64,000 bases of DNA, taken from Halalkalibacter oceani. GTDB lineage: Bacteria; Bacillota; Bacilli; Bacillales; Bacillaceae_D. The notes beneath the pieces are model-generated. The model ran no database searches. It was not told the origin of the DNA and was given only the letters and a program-made list of their open reading frames with translations. Location of the stretch: positions 558,001 to 622,000 of the forward strand of contig NZ_JBEPKD010000001.1 in the NCBI RefSeq assembly GCF_040544555.1. Direction: 5' to 3'. Position 1 is the first letter of the stretch; each line of letters opens with the position of its first letter. Shown piece by piece: positions 16,750 to 24,304 of this stretch. The position numbers and the translations under genes were made by a program.

Positions 16750-16760
16750 GCGCTGACGAC
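16717..16760 (-). terminator. Terminator overlapping the 3' end of the dehydrogenase gene
   Basis: A perfect 18-bp stem GTCGTCAGCGCAAAAGGG (16717-16734) with its partner at 16743-16760; the 8-nt loop holds the TGA stop codon (16740-16742). One arm is therefore coding sequence. No T-run follows, so it may be a weak terminator or a 3'-end stabiliser. Confidence 0.6.
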
Positions 16761-17726
16761 TGCCTGCCGGTTAAGGATGTTGCTTGGATGCTCACCTTGG
16801 AGGATGGCGTAAGCGGTTTCTGCTACTCGTAAATGAAGGCGCTGTTTTGCTTCTTCACTATTGAAAGCCGCATGCGGGGTGATGACGACATGCTCAAGCT
16901 TCAGAATTTCATCATCGAGCTGAAGCGGCTCATGCTCGAGAACATCGAGACAAGCTCCTCTGATCGTTTTCTCCTTTAACGCTTTCACTAACGCTGTTTG
17001 ATCAATAATCGGCCCGCGCGCGGTGTTAAGCAGGACAGCGGAGTTCTTCATTTTATTAAACGCTTCCTCATTAATCAGATGATGCGTGTGCTCATTCAAC
17101 GGAACATGAGCCGAGATATAATCTGCATCGGTAAATAATTGCTCGAGAGTGACCTTTTTCACCCCGTATCTGTCCACTACCTCATCGGAAATAAACGGAT
17201 CATACGTGATGATCTTCATCTCAAACGACGCGGCATACTTCGCTACTTCCTGAGCGATATTTCCAAAGCCGACCAGGCCGAGCGTCAGTGAAGACAGGCG
17301 GCGTGAGTAAAAGCCGGCATTCGGATTCCATTGTCCTTCGCGCACGGAAGCATCGAGCAAACCGATTTTCCGTTCAAATTGTAGCAGCATCGCCATCGTA
17401 TGGGTAGCGACTTCAGGAATGCAATAGTCAGGAATGTTGCAAGCAGCGATTCCTCTCTTCGAAGCAGCCTCTACGTCAATATTGTCAAAGCCGATACCAT
17501 AGCGCACCAACGCTTTACAGTTCGGCAAAGCAGCAATCACCTTTTCCGTCATCGGAGCGTAGACGCTAAGTACCGCATCGGCATCCTGACACGCTGCTAT
17601 CACCTCTTCTTCTGTTGCACAATCTTCTACTCTGAATTCAACTCCGCGCTCGCGAAAGAACTCCTCTTCAATCTGATAGTGATCTCCTTCTAGTGACTTG
17701 CCATCCGCTAACACAACGAGCATCAT
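16740..17726 (-). CDS. D-isomer-specific 2-hydroxyacid dehydrogenase (CtBP-like)
   Basis: 328 residues. NAD domain LGLVGFGNIAQEVAKYAASF near residue 148. The catalytic triad is visible as Arg in NTARGPI, Glu in DVLEHEPL and His in TPHAAFNS. Closest in feel to C-terminal-binding-protein-type dehydrogenases. Substrate not known. It is the last gene of an operon with the 4-hydroxy-2-oxovalerate aldolase (19-bp gap), so it probably interconverts a 2-hydroxy acid and the 2-oxo acid that feeds the aldolase. The ATG has GAGAGGGG. The last residues SAKG are encoded inside a hairpin arm. Confidence 0.88.
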   Translation of the reverse strand: MMLVVLADGKSLEGDHYQIEEEFFRERGVEFRVEDCATEEEVIAACQDADAVLSVYAPMTEKVIAALPNCKALVRYGIGFDNIDVEAASKRGIAACNIPDYCIPEVATHTMAMLLQFERKIGLLDASVREGQWNPNAGFYSRRLSSLTLGLVGFGNIAQEVAKYAASFEMKIITYDPFISDEVVDRYGVKKVTLEQLFTDADYISAHVPLNEHTHHLINEEAFNKMKNSAVLLNTARGPIIDQTALVKALKEKTIRGACLDVLEHEPLQLDDEILKLEHVVITPHAAFNSEEAKQRLHLRVAETAYAILQGEHPSNILNRQAVVSAKG

Positions 17727-17744
17727 TGCTGCCCCTCTCCACGT

Positions 17745-18752
17745 TTATTTTGCACTTGCCAACTTCTGTGCAATGGATAGAATCATATCTTCCTGGCCTC
17801 CGACCGCTTTTTGCCGGCCGACTTCCATCAAAATATCACGGGCATCAATCCCGTATTCTTCGGCTGTCCGGAACGCAAACAGCAGGAATGAGCTGTACAC
17901 GCCGGCATAGCCCATCGTTAAGCTCAATCTGTCAATCGAGATCGGACGCTTCATCATCGGCTTCATCACATGCTCAGCCGCATCCATCGCTTTATATAAA
18001 TCGATGTTGTGGCGGATGTTCGCCTTGTTCATGACGGCAACCAGTTCCTCCGTCGCCGTATTTCCAGCTCCCGCTCCCATTCCGGCAAGGCTTGTGTCGA
18101 TCCGGTTCGCTCCCTCTTCAATGGCGACGATGGAATTCGCGACGGCGAGCGACAGATTGTTATGGGCATGAAAGCCGATTTCGACGGAAAGCCGCTCCTT
18201 CAGCGCGGCAATGCGCCGGCGAGTATCATCCATCAACAGTGCTCCGGCGGAATCTGTGCAATAAACCGTGCCCGCCCCATACGACTCCATCTTTTTGCCC
18301 TGCTCGGCCAACTGCTCTGCCGGAATCATATGAGCCATCATCAGAAAGCCGACGACATCCATTCCTAAGTCGCGCGCATATTTAATATGCTGCTCCGAAA
18401 TGTCGGCTTCTGTACAATGAGTCGCAATCCGGACGACGCTTGCTCCGTATTCATGGGCGCGCTGCAAATGCTCAATTGTGCCGATGCCTGGGATGAGCAG
18501 GACGCCGATTTTAGCCGACTTCGCATTTTCGACCGCCGTTCGGATAATCGTCTCTTCCGTTTCCTTTGAGAAACCGTATTGAATCGAGCTGCCCCCAAGA
18601 CCATCGCCATGCGTCGCTTCGATAATGTCAGCACCTGATTCATCGATGACTCTCGTTAATTCGGCAATTTGCTCCTTTGTATATTGATGCGAAATGGCGT
18701 GCATTCCATCGCGCAGCGTTACATCATTAATTGTAATCTTTTCTGTTCCCAT
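17745..18752 (-). CDS. dmpG: 4-hydroxy-2-oxovalerate aldolase
   Basis: 335 residues, the DmpG/BphI/MhpE family. It splits 4-hydroxy-2-oxopentanoate into pyruvate and acetaldehyde, with Mn2+. Signature residues: NDVTLRDGMHA near residue 9 (catalytic Arg and metal Asp), CTDSAGAL near residue 170, and FHAHNNLSLAVANS near residue 195 with the two metal His. The C-terminal helical domain (RPISIDRLSLTMGYAG) is the communication domain that binds the dehydrogenase. The partner gene lies 12 bp upstream, as expected for the channelling complex. Confidence 0.96.
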   Translation of the reverse strand: MGTEKITINDVTLRDGMHAISHQYTKEQIAELTRVIDESGADIIEATHGDGLGGSSIQYGFSKETEETIIRTAVENAKSAKIGVLLIPGIGTIEHLQRAHEYGASVVRIATHCTEADISEQHIKYARDLGMDVVGFLMMAHMIPAEQLAEQGKKMESYGAGTVYCTDSAGALLMDDTRRRIAALKERLSVEIGFHAHNNLSLAVANSIVAIEEGANRIDTSLAGMGAGAGNTATEELVAVMNKANIRHNIDLYKAMDAAEHVMKPMMKRPISIDRLSLTMGYAGVYSSFLLFAFRTAEEYGIDARDILMEVGRQKAVGGQEDMILSIAQKLASAK

Positions 18753-18764
18753 CCTTTTCCCCTC

Positions 18765-19649
18765 CTAGCGATCGTTTCGCTGTCCAAATTCTTCTCCGAC
18801 TCTTACGGCGGCTGACGTCATAATATCAAGGTTGCCTGCATATTCAGGTAAATAATCACCGAGACCGGTAACTTGCAGGAAGATGGTCACTCGATCTTCG
18901 TTAAAATAAGGCTCAGCGCTTAATGTGTATCCTGGAACGTATTGCTGCACTTGCTCGACCATATTTGTCACTGTCGTTCTAATTTGCTCGTAAATCTCCT
19001 CGTTATATTTTTTAATTATGACGTGAATCGTATTGCGCATCATGATTGGCGGCTCTGCCGGGTTCAAAATGATAATCACTTTCCCCTTATCGGCTCCTCC
19101 GACTTCTTCTAGAGCCTTCGCAGTTGTTTGCGTGAATTCATCAATGTTTTGCCGTGTGCCGGGCCCGGCGCTTTTACTGGAAATCGTTGAAACAATTTCT
19201 GCATAGGCGACATCAGCCACCTTATTTAAAGCGCTTACAATTGGAACAGTGGATTGTCCTCCGCATGTGACCATGTTGACATTCGACTCCTGAATGTGAT
19301 CATCGATGTTAATAACCGGAACGACATAAGGACCGATGGCAGCCGGCGTTAAGTCGATGACTGTTTTGCCAAGCTCCTGCAGCACTTTGTTATTTTGAAT
19401 ATGGGCTTTGGCGCTTGTTGCATCGAAAAGAATGTCGGCCAAATCAGGCTGCGCCTTAAAGCCTTCAATGCCATTGTCGATCGTCGTGAGCCCTTTTTGC
19501 TTTGCCCGCTGTAAACCGTCTGACTGTGGATCAATGCCGATCATCACCGTCGGCTCCAACACCTTACTCCGTTTGAGCTTTTCCAATAAGTCTGTGCCAA
19601 TATTCCCCGAGCCGATAATACCGCATGGGACCTTTCTTTTCTCTTCCAT
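18765..19649 (-). CDS. dmpF: Acetaldehyde dehydrogenase (acetylating), aldolase partner
   Basis: 294 residues of the DmpF/BphJ/MhpF family. It converts acetaldehyde, CoA and NAD to acetyl-CoA. GIIGSGNIGTDLLEKL near residue 10 is the NAD fold; the catalytic Cys is in MVTCGGQSTVPIV near residue 127; SKSAGPGTRQNIDEFT is the conserved follow-on. With DmpG it forms a tunnel-linked complex, so acetaldehyde need not leak out. The ring-cleavage and hydratase genes that normally precede this pair in aromatic catabolism are absent here. Confidence 0.96.
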   Translation of the reverse strand: MEEKRKVPCGIIGSGNIGTDLLEKLKRSKVLEPTVMIGIDPQSDGLQRAKQKGLTTIDNGIEGFKAQPDLADILFDATSAKAHIQNNKVLQELGKTVIDLTPAAIGPYVVPVINIDDHIQESNVNMVTCGGQSTVPIVSALNKVADVAYAEIVSTISSKSAGPGTRQNIDEFTQTTAKALEEVGGADKGKVIIILNPAEPPIMMRNTIHVIIKKYNEEIYEQIRTTVTNMVEQVQQYVPGYTLSAEPYFNEDRVTIFLQVTGLGDYLPEYAGNLDIMTSAAVRVGEEFGQRNDR

Positions 19650-19667
19650 AACGTTCCTCCTGTACTT

Positions 19668-20339
19668 TTAAGATATATGAATTGTTTCGAAAAAGTTTTT
19701 CAAAACCTTCCTCGCGTAATGTAAATGCGTCTCCAACGTATGCTTTACCTGTTGTCGATCGCCTGATTGAAGCGCTTTTAAAATTTCCTCGTGCTGCGTC
19801 AAGCTCGTTGCCCGTTGCTGGCGGGTATGTTCATTCGTGATTTCCATAATCGCTTTAATGACTCCATTCGTGCTGAGCCACATTTGAATCAATGTTTTGT
19901 TTTCTGATAACCGGATTAAGGAATAATGAAATTGCAAATCAAGAAAGTTGACATTGCGGTTCGACAAATCTTCATCTTCCATCGCATCTAGCAATTCTCT
20001 CATTTCGGTCAAGTACTGCTCGTCAACCGGCATTTGAATTTGCTCTATCGCCGCCGTTTCTACTACACTCCGTGCATAATAAAGATTGTTGACGTCCTCA
20101 TTGGAAAAGCCGTTCACTTTCGTCCGCCCATTTTTGCACGTATGGACCAGACCCTCTTTCTCCAGCTGGACGATTGCTTCCCGCACCGGGCCGCGGCTGA
20201 CGCCAAGCTCCTTTGACAGGACGACTTCCTTCAAATGCTCGCCTTTTTTCATTTCTCCTAAAATGATTCGCTTGCGTAATTTCTCAAGCACTTGTTGCCA
20301 TATTAATTTTCGTTGCACTTCTTCTGTGAACAGCTCCAT
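19668..20339 (-). CDS. GntR family regulator, FadR/FCD subfamily
   Basis: 223 residues from the ATG at 20339 (GAGAGGTAA site). The N-terminal winged helix (LRKRIILGEMKKGEHLKEVV, then SRGPVREAIVQLEKEGLV near residue 45) is followed by an all-helical FCD effector domain whose metal or ligand residues (LQFHYSLIRLSENK, HEEILKALQSGD) are present. First gene of the aldolase operon and presumably its regulator, with a hydroxy- or oxo-acid as likely effector. A palindrome in its own promoter spacer supports autoregulation. Confidence 0.9.
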   Translation of the reverse strand: MELFTEEVQRKLIWQQVLEKLRKRIILGEMKKGEHLKEVVLSKELGVSRGPVREAIVQLEKEGLVHTCKNGRTKVNGFSNEDVNNLYYARSVVETAAIEQIQMPVDEQYLTEMRELLDAMEDEDLSNRNVNFLDLQFHYSLIRLSENKTLIQMWLSTNGVIKAIMEITNEHTRQQRATSLTQHEEILKALQSGDRQQVKHTLETHLHYARKVLKNFFETIHIS

Positions 20340-20398
20340 TATTATTACCTCTCTATTCGGAATCATCAGAATGTTAACAGTTTAATGTTTTCACTAGT

Positions 20399-20428
20399 AA
20401 TATAGTATAAGCTTACTATCATTGTCAA
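20399..20428 (-). promoter_or_regulatory. Promoter of the gntR-dmpF-dmpG operon with operator in the spacer
   Basis: On the minus strand TTGACA (20423-20428) and TATATT (20399-20404) are spaced 18 bp. The spacer region carries the imperfect palindrome ATAGTAAGCTTATACTAT centred on AAGCTT. A repressor bound there would block RNA polymerase. Binding by the adjacent GntR protein is inferred. Confidence 0.68.
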
Positions 20429-20440
20429 GAAAAGAAAAGG

Positions 20441-20535
20441 AAGGGCTGAAACAAAAGGTTGTTTTTTTACCTTTTGCCCAGCCCTTAAGCAAGGAGCGGA
20501 ACCGCCACGATCTGTTAAAGTCCAGTGTCTCAAGC
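20441..20535 (-). repeat. Composite intergenic repeat, internally deleted copy
   Basis: On the minus strand: CTTGAGACACTGGACTTTAA, box AGATCGTGGCGG and TTCCGCTCCTTGCTTAA, then hairpin B (AAGGGCTG and CAAAAGGT arms at 20441-20459 and 20469-20486, loop rich in T). Stem-loop A is missing. Hairpin B can act as the terminator of the lacI-type gene. Confidence 0.75.
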
Positions 20536-20553
20536 TTTTCATAGTCTCATTGA

Positions 20554-21579
20554 TTAAAGTCTGACCTGACTCGATTCACGAATGTGGAGTTCCGGCTCCA
20601 GTATAATCCGTTCGGCAGGCCTGGCAAAATCATCAATTCGCTGATGCAACAGCTTGGCGGCTTCGGTTCCGATCATTCGGGGAAAAGAGGAAACCGTCGT
20701 CAGGCGCGGCGTAAAAATCGACGCCTCCTGGACGTTGTCAAAGCCGACGATTGCCATATCCACGCCCGGGGTCAATCCCCTTCCTTTCAATTCCTGCATC
20801 GCCCCGATCGCGACAATATCATTAAAGCAAAACGCTGCCGTCGGTCTGCTTTCCCTTGTCAAAATTTCAGCCATCGCCATCCTTCCGCCTTCTCTCGTCG
20901 CGACACTTTCGACAATGAGCGAAGGATCGACGTCCAATCCGGCCTGAAGCAATGCCTGCTTATAGCTTGAAATCCGTTCGCGCCACGGTGAAGCCGCTGA
21001 TGGGCCTCCCAGGTAGGCAATCCGGCGATGTCCTTCCTTTACAAGATAGGAAATCACCAGCTCCGCCCCGGCCCGGTTATCAATCCCGACGTAATCAAAC
21101 GTCGAGCCGGTTATTTCCCGGCCGACTTGAACGACGGGAAGCTGGCTGTGGATCAGCTGTTTCGTTGTCTCCGCGGTACTGGCGGACACAGGCGTCCACA
21201 AAATACCGGCAACGCGGTTTTCCAGCATCGTCGCCAGCAGCCGCTCCTGCTTGTCGTAAGAGTCCGAGGTTGTCCCTAAAATAATCGTGTACCCTTCCTT
21301 TTCAAGCTCAGCTGTAATCCCGTCAAGCAGCTCGGAAAAAAAAGGGTTCGCAATTTCGGTAATCAATAAACCGACGGTCGTCGACTGTTTCGATCGCAGA
21401 TTGGCGGCGACCCGATCATAGACATAGCCTAATTCATTCATTTTTCCCAACACTTTTTCGCGCGTTGCGGCAGAAATTTTCGGGCTGCCACGGACGATTA
21501 AAGAAGCGGTTGCCCGTGACACTCCCGCCGCCTTGGCGACATCCTGCAGCGTCACACGCCGCTTTTTCTTGGAATTCAC
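20554..21579 (-). CDS. LacI family transcriptional regulator
   Basis: 341 residues. The helix-turn-helix VTLQDVAKAAGVSRATASLI is at the N-terminus, followed by the hinge RVAANLRSKQSTTVGLLITE and a periplasmic-binding-type effector domain (SYLVKEGHRRIAYLGGP, AFCFNDIVAIGAMQEL, VDMAIVGFDNV). The hinge helix region argues for a central-CG operator. The start is GTG at 21579 with AGGAGG 12 nt upstream. It lies 28 bp downstream of the EamA transporter on the same strand, so the two form a unit, and a matching palindrome sits at the transporter promoter. Effector unknown. Confidence 0.92.
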   Translation of the reverse strand: MNSKKKRRVTLQDVAKAAGVSRATASLIVRGSPKISAATREKVLGKMNELGYVYDRVAANLRSKQSTTVGLLITEIANPFFSELLDGITAELEKEGYTIILGTTSDSYDKQERLLATMLENRVAGILWTPVSASTAETTKQLIHSQLPVVQVGREITGSTFDYVGIDNRAGAELVISYLVKEGHRRIAYLGGPSAASPWRERISSYKQALLQAGLDVDPSLIVESVATREGGRMAMAEILTRESRPTAAFCFNDIVAIGAMQELKGRGLTPGVDMAIVGFDNVQEASIFTPRLTTVSSFPRMIGTEAAKLLHQRIDDFARPAERIILEPELHIRESSQVRL

Positions 21580-21607
21580 TTGTCAGAAATTCCTCCTTTT
21601 CTCGCTC

Positions 21608-22531
21608 CTATGACGAAGAAACCGAATGGGAGCGGTTTTGCAGGTCTGTTTTTACAGCCGGGTCCTTATGATGGGTGGCGACCCAAATCCCTACACTAAT
21701 AAATAAAAAGCCGAAAATATGCTGGATCAGCAGCTCTTCCCCTAAGTAGATGACCGCGCCAATTAAAGCCGTGACCGTAATCACATTTAAAAAGATCGAC
21801 GCCCCGCCGGCTCCAAGGCGCTGAATACAGAGATTGAAGCCAATAAAGCCGAATGCCGTTAACACGACTGAAGCGAGCAGGATTTTAACCCAGATAAACG
21901 CCGAAAAGGTGAAAATGCTCGTCATATCCTGAACAAATGGCAAAACGAGAAGCATGCCCGCCCCTACTAAATAACTGTACGCCGTTACCGGGATAATTTT
22001 CATTTGTCCTGAAAGCTTCCGCGTATAGACAAAGCTCAGTGCCTGCGCCAGCATCGAGAAAAACAGCAGGATATCGCCGCTTGAGAAGCTGAATGAGGAA
22101 AAGCCGCGGAACACGATAAAGCAAATTCCGATAAAGCTCAGGATTACGCCGATATAGTGGCGGCGAAATAAAGTTTCCTTCAATAATAAAGCACCAAGCA
22201 ATGTCGTCGCGATCGGGTTTAATCCTAAAATGAGCGCGCCGTTCGTCGCATGCGATGTTTCCAGCCCGATCGCCAGCGTAATTTGATGGACGAACACGCC
22301 AAAAAAACCGATCAGCGTCAAAAGCTTCCACTGCTCCATTGTCGGTTTGACGACACCATAAACGAAATAGCAAATGGCTAAAAGAGCCAAGGCCGTCAGC
22401 GTCATCCGCACAAATGTCAGCACAAGCGGCTCAACCGTATATAGGAGTGACTTGACTAAAAGCATGTTATGGCCCATCAGGATTGTTATTATTGTAGCAT
22501 ATAAGTATGTATGCTTTTGAAAAGAAAACAA
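21608..22531 (-). CDS. EamA/DMT family transporter
   Basis: 307 residues with ten hydrophobic helices in two EamA repeats (first ending near residue 130, second about 145-290). The start is TTG at 22531, chosen because AAGGAGG lies 7 nt upstream; the open frame extends further but without a site. Family members export amino acids, nucleosides or metabolites, and import by some is known. No substrate motif is readable. Cotranscription with a LacI regulator hints that the substrate is a sugar-like or nucleoside-like inducer. Confidence 0.87.
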   Translation of the reverse strand: MFSFQKHTYLYATIITILMGHNMLLVKSLLYTVEPLVLTFVRMTLTALALLAICYFVYGVVKPTMEQWKLLTLIGFFGVFVHQITLAIGLETSHATNGALILGLNPIATTLLGALLLKETLFRRHYIGVILSFIGICFIVFRGFSSFSFSSGDILLFFSMLAQALSFVYTRKLSGQMKIIPVTAYSYLVGAGMLLVLPFVQDMTSIFTFSAFIWVKILLASVVLTAFGFIGFNLCIQRLGAGGASIFLNVITVTALIGAVIYLGEELLIQHIFGFLFISVGIWVATHHKDPAVKTDLQNRSHSVSSS

Positions 22532-22586
22532 AAGAATGCCTCCTTCTAAGTTGATATAAGAAAACCGCACAGGGCTTTTCATAATG

Positions 22587-22634
22587 TAGTAGATCGATCT
22601 ACTAAACTATAAACCATGAGGTAATAATTGTCAA
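22587..22634 (-). promoter_or_regulatory. Promoter and perfect palindromic operator of the transporter-lacI unit
   Basis: On the minus strand TTGACA (22629-22634) and TATAGT (22606-22611) are spaced exactly 17 bp. One base downstream of the -10 box begins the perfect 18-bp palindrome TAGTAGATCGATCTACTA (22587-22604), which covers the transcription start. Even symmetry with a central CG is typical of LacI-family operators. Confidence 0.8.
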
Positions 22635-22648
22635 ACACTTCGCCATAC

Positions 22649-22688
22649 GAAAAACGAAGCAGCCGGATAACACGCTGCTTCGTTTTTC
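22649..22688 (-). terminator. Terminator of the cobalamin operon
   Basis: ACGAAGCAGC and GCTGCTTCGT arms with about a 10-nt loop and a T-run on the minus strand, 18 bp beyond the pduO stop codon. Confidence 0.85.
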
Positions 22689-22705
22689 TATTCTGATCGC
22701 GGATG

Positions 22706-23290
22706 CTATTCTTTCCGTTTGCCGCTGCGAAAGACGATCGCGCTCCGTTCATACTCGACGTCTTTCACGTTAAGGCGATAATTAATCACGCGGGCAATCG
22801 CAAAAAAATAGTCGGACAGACGGTTGAGATATTTTAGCACGATTGGATTGACGACATCCGATTCGCGGTGGAGTCTCGTCACATAGCGCTCAGCGCGCCT
22901 TGTGACTGTCCGGCAGACATGAATCGTCGCGGCCGCCTCAGAGCCCCCCGGCAAAATAAATCGCTCCAGCTCCGGCGCTTCCTGGATATAAGCATCGATC
23001 CGTTCCTCAAGGAAGTCGATCATTTCCTGCTTTGCTTTATAGGGCCGATCTTCCCTTTGCTTGAGCATCGCCAAATCGCCGCCGCAATCAAACAGCTCAT
23101 GTTGGATTTTGACAAGCTCCGCTTTCATATCAGGAAAGACCTCCTCATCAAGCTGAGCTACCGCCATACCGACAAAGGAATTGACCTCATCCGTCGTTCC
23201 GTAAGCGATGACGCGCGTATCGTCTTTCGCCATTCTTCCACCAATGACACTTGTTTGCCCTTCATCCCCTGTTCTTGTATAAAGTCTCAT
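22706..23290 (-). CDS. pduO: Cob(I)alamin adenosyltransferase, PduO type
   Basis: 194 residues. It transfers the 5'-deoxyadenosyl group of ATP to cob(I)alamin or a precursor. The N-terminal ATP motif YTRTGDEGQTSVIGG (residues 4-18) and the C-terminal RTVTRRAERYVTRL and LKYLNRLSDYFFAIARVIN are both intact. Length matches the single-domain YvqK form. Last gene of the corrinoid operon, after a strong AGGAGG site. Confidence 0.95.
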   Translation of the reverse strand: MRLYTRTGDEGQTSVIGGRMAKDDTRVIAYGTTDEVNSFVGMAVAQLDEEVFPDMKAELVKIQHELFDCGGDLAMLKQREDRPYKAKQEMIDFLEERIDAYIQEAPELERFILPGGSEAAATIHVCRTVTRRAERYVTRLHRESDVVNPIVLKYLNRLSDYFFAIARVINYRLNVKDVEYERSAIVFRSGKRKE

Positions 23291-23300
23291 ATCCAGCCTC

Positions 23301-23723
23301 CTATTTTAATTGTGTCGCCAACCCATACCAAATCAGATCGACGCGCTTTGCCTTCCTTGCTACTTCCTGAAAACAGACACCGACATGATCACGAAACAGA
23401 CGTGCTTCTTTTTCAAGCGGGACAACGCCCTTGCCAACATCTGAACCAATCAAATAAAGAAGACCGCCAGATTGCTCCCAGCAAAGCCAGCTCTCAAGCC
23501 ATAAATGAAATCGTTCACGCGCTTCCGCTTCCCCCTCCGTTAAAAAGGCCCGCACGATTGCTTCCAGCCCGAAAATAATCACCGTGCCGGTTTGATTCCG
23601 GCTTGGATGCGGGCACCGTTCATAGCCATTATACCATTGAATCTCAGCAGGACCGGCTCCGGAAGCGTGCTTCATCGCCCATTTATTCTTTCCGTGAAAG
23701 GCTCCTCCAGTAATGAAATGAAT
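23301..23723 (-). CDS. Second CobU-like protein, probable AUU start
   Basis: About 140 residues resembling the CobU kinase/guanylyltransferase fold: HFITGGAFHGKNKW takes the place of the P-loop, WYNGYE follows, and LYLIGSDVGKGVVP matches the CobU SNEVGxGxVP motif. The Walker Lys is kept but the next residue is Asn instead of Ser/Thr. No ATG, GTG or TTG lies near the AAGGAGGGG site; the codon at the right spacing is ATT at 23723. The only in-frame ATG (23792) lacks a site and would overlap the phosphatase gene by 121 bp. Role in the nucleotide loop pathway is inferred from family and operon. Confidence 0.7.
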   Translation of the reverse strand: MHFITGGAFHGKNKWAMKHASGAGPAEIQWYNGYERCPHPSRNQTGTVIIFGLEAIVRAFLTEGEAEARERFHLWLESWLCWEQSGGLLYLIGSDVGKGVVPLEKEARLFRDHVGVCFQEVARKAKRVDLIWYGLATQLK

Positions 23724-24304
23724 CGCAGCCCCCTCCTTACATCTGATTTTTTTCCGCTTAAGGTGAGACGACAGCCAATCGGTACATGCCATTCAAAAAA
23801 GTTCCGTTTGAGCGGCGCATACTCCGTCAGCCACTGGCGAATGACTCCGCCGTGAGTAATGACGACCACCTTGTCCGCTCCCTCGTCCTCCGCGAGAGAT
23901 AGCAGCTCACCAAAGGCCTGCTTCGTCCGCCGTTGAAAATCGCGCAAGCCTTCTCCCTCTGGCGGAGAAACCCCGGTCGGATCATCGAGCCACCGGCGGT
24001 AAAGACGATCCTCTTTCAGCTGCTCGTATGTTTTTCCTTCCCATAAGCCGAAGTCTAGCTCGCGCAGGGCCGAAAAAGTGCGGAAGCGTCGACCGGGATA
24101 AAGAAGCTGCGCCGTTTCCTGGCATCTGAGGAGATCGCTCGTGACAAGCAAATCGCTTTCGCCAAGGGGAAGCGCGGCCAAAGCCGTCAGCTGTTGTCTT
24201 CCCTGCGCTGATAAAGGAAGGTCGGTTGAACCTAGGTAACGGCTCTCTTCGTTATAACGTGTCAAGCCATGCCGAATAAGGCTAACAGCCAAAGCATCGC
24301 CCAT
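23672..24304 (-). CDS. cobC: Histidine phosphatase, probable alpha-ribazole phosphatase
   Basis: 210 residues from the ATG at 24304 (site GAAGGAGGGGAG); the long open frame to the left is an artefact of the G+C-rich overlap with cobS. The phosphoglycerate-mutase fold signature LIRHGLTRYNEESRYLG starts near residue 9, with partners ELDFGLWEGKTYEQL and VVITHGGVIRQWL. In this operon the expected substrate is alpha-ribazole 5'-phosphate or adenosylcobalamin 5'-phosphate. Overlaps cobS by 43 bp. Confidence 0.9.
   Translation of the reverse strand: MGDALAVSLIRHGLTRYNEESRYLGSTDLPLSAQGRQQLTALAALPLGESDLLVTSDLLRCQETAQLLYPGRRFRTFSALRELDFGLWEGKTYEQLKEDRLYRRWLDDPTGVSPPEGEGLRDFQRRTKQAFGELLSLAEDEGADKVVVITHGGVIRQWLTEYAPLKRNFFEWHVPIGCRLTLSGKKSDVRRGLRFISLLEEPFTERINGR

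Noticed and set aside
16557..16832. 91-residue open frame on the plus strand, and similar short frames at 35973-36161
   Set aside because: Both are translations of the composite repeat; the shared peptide words simply reflect repeated DNA.
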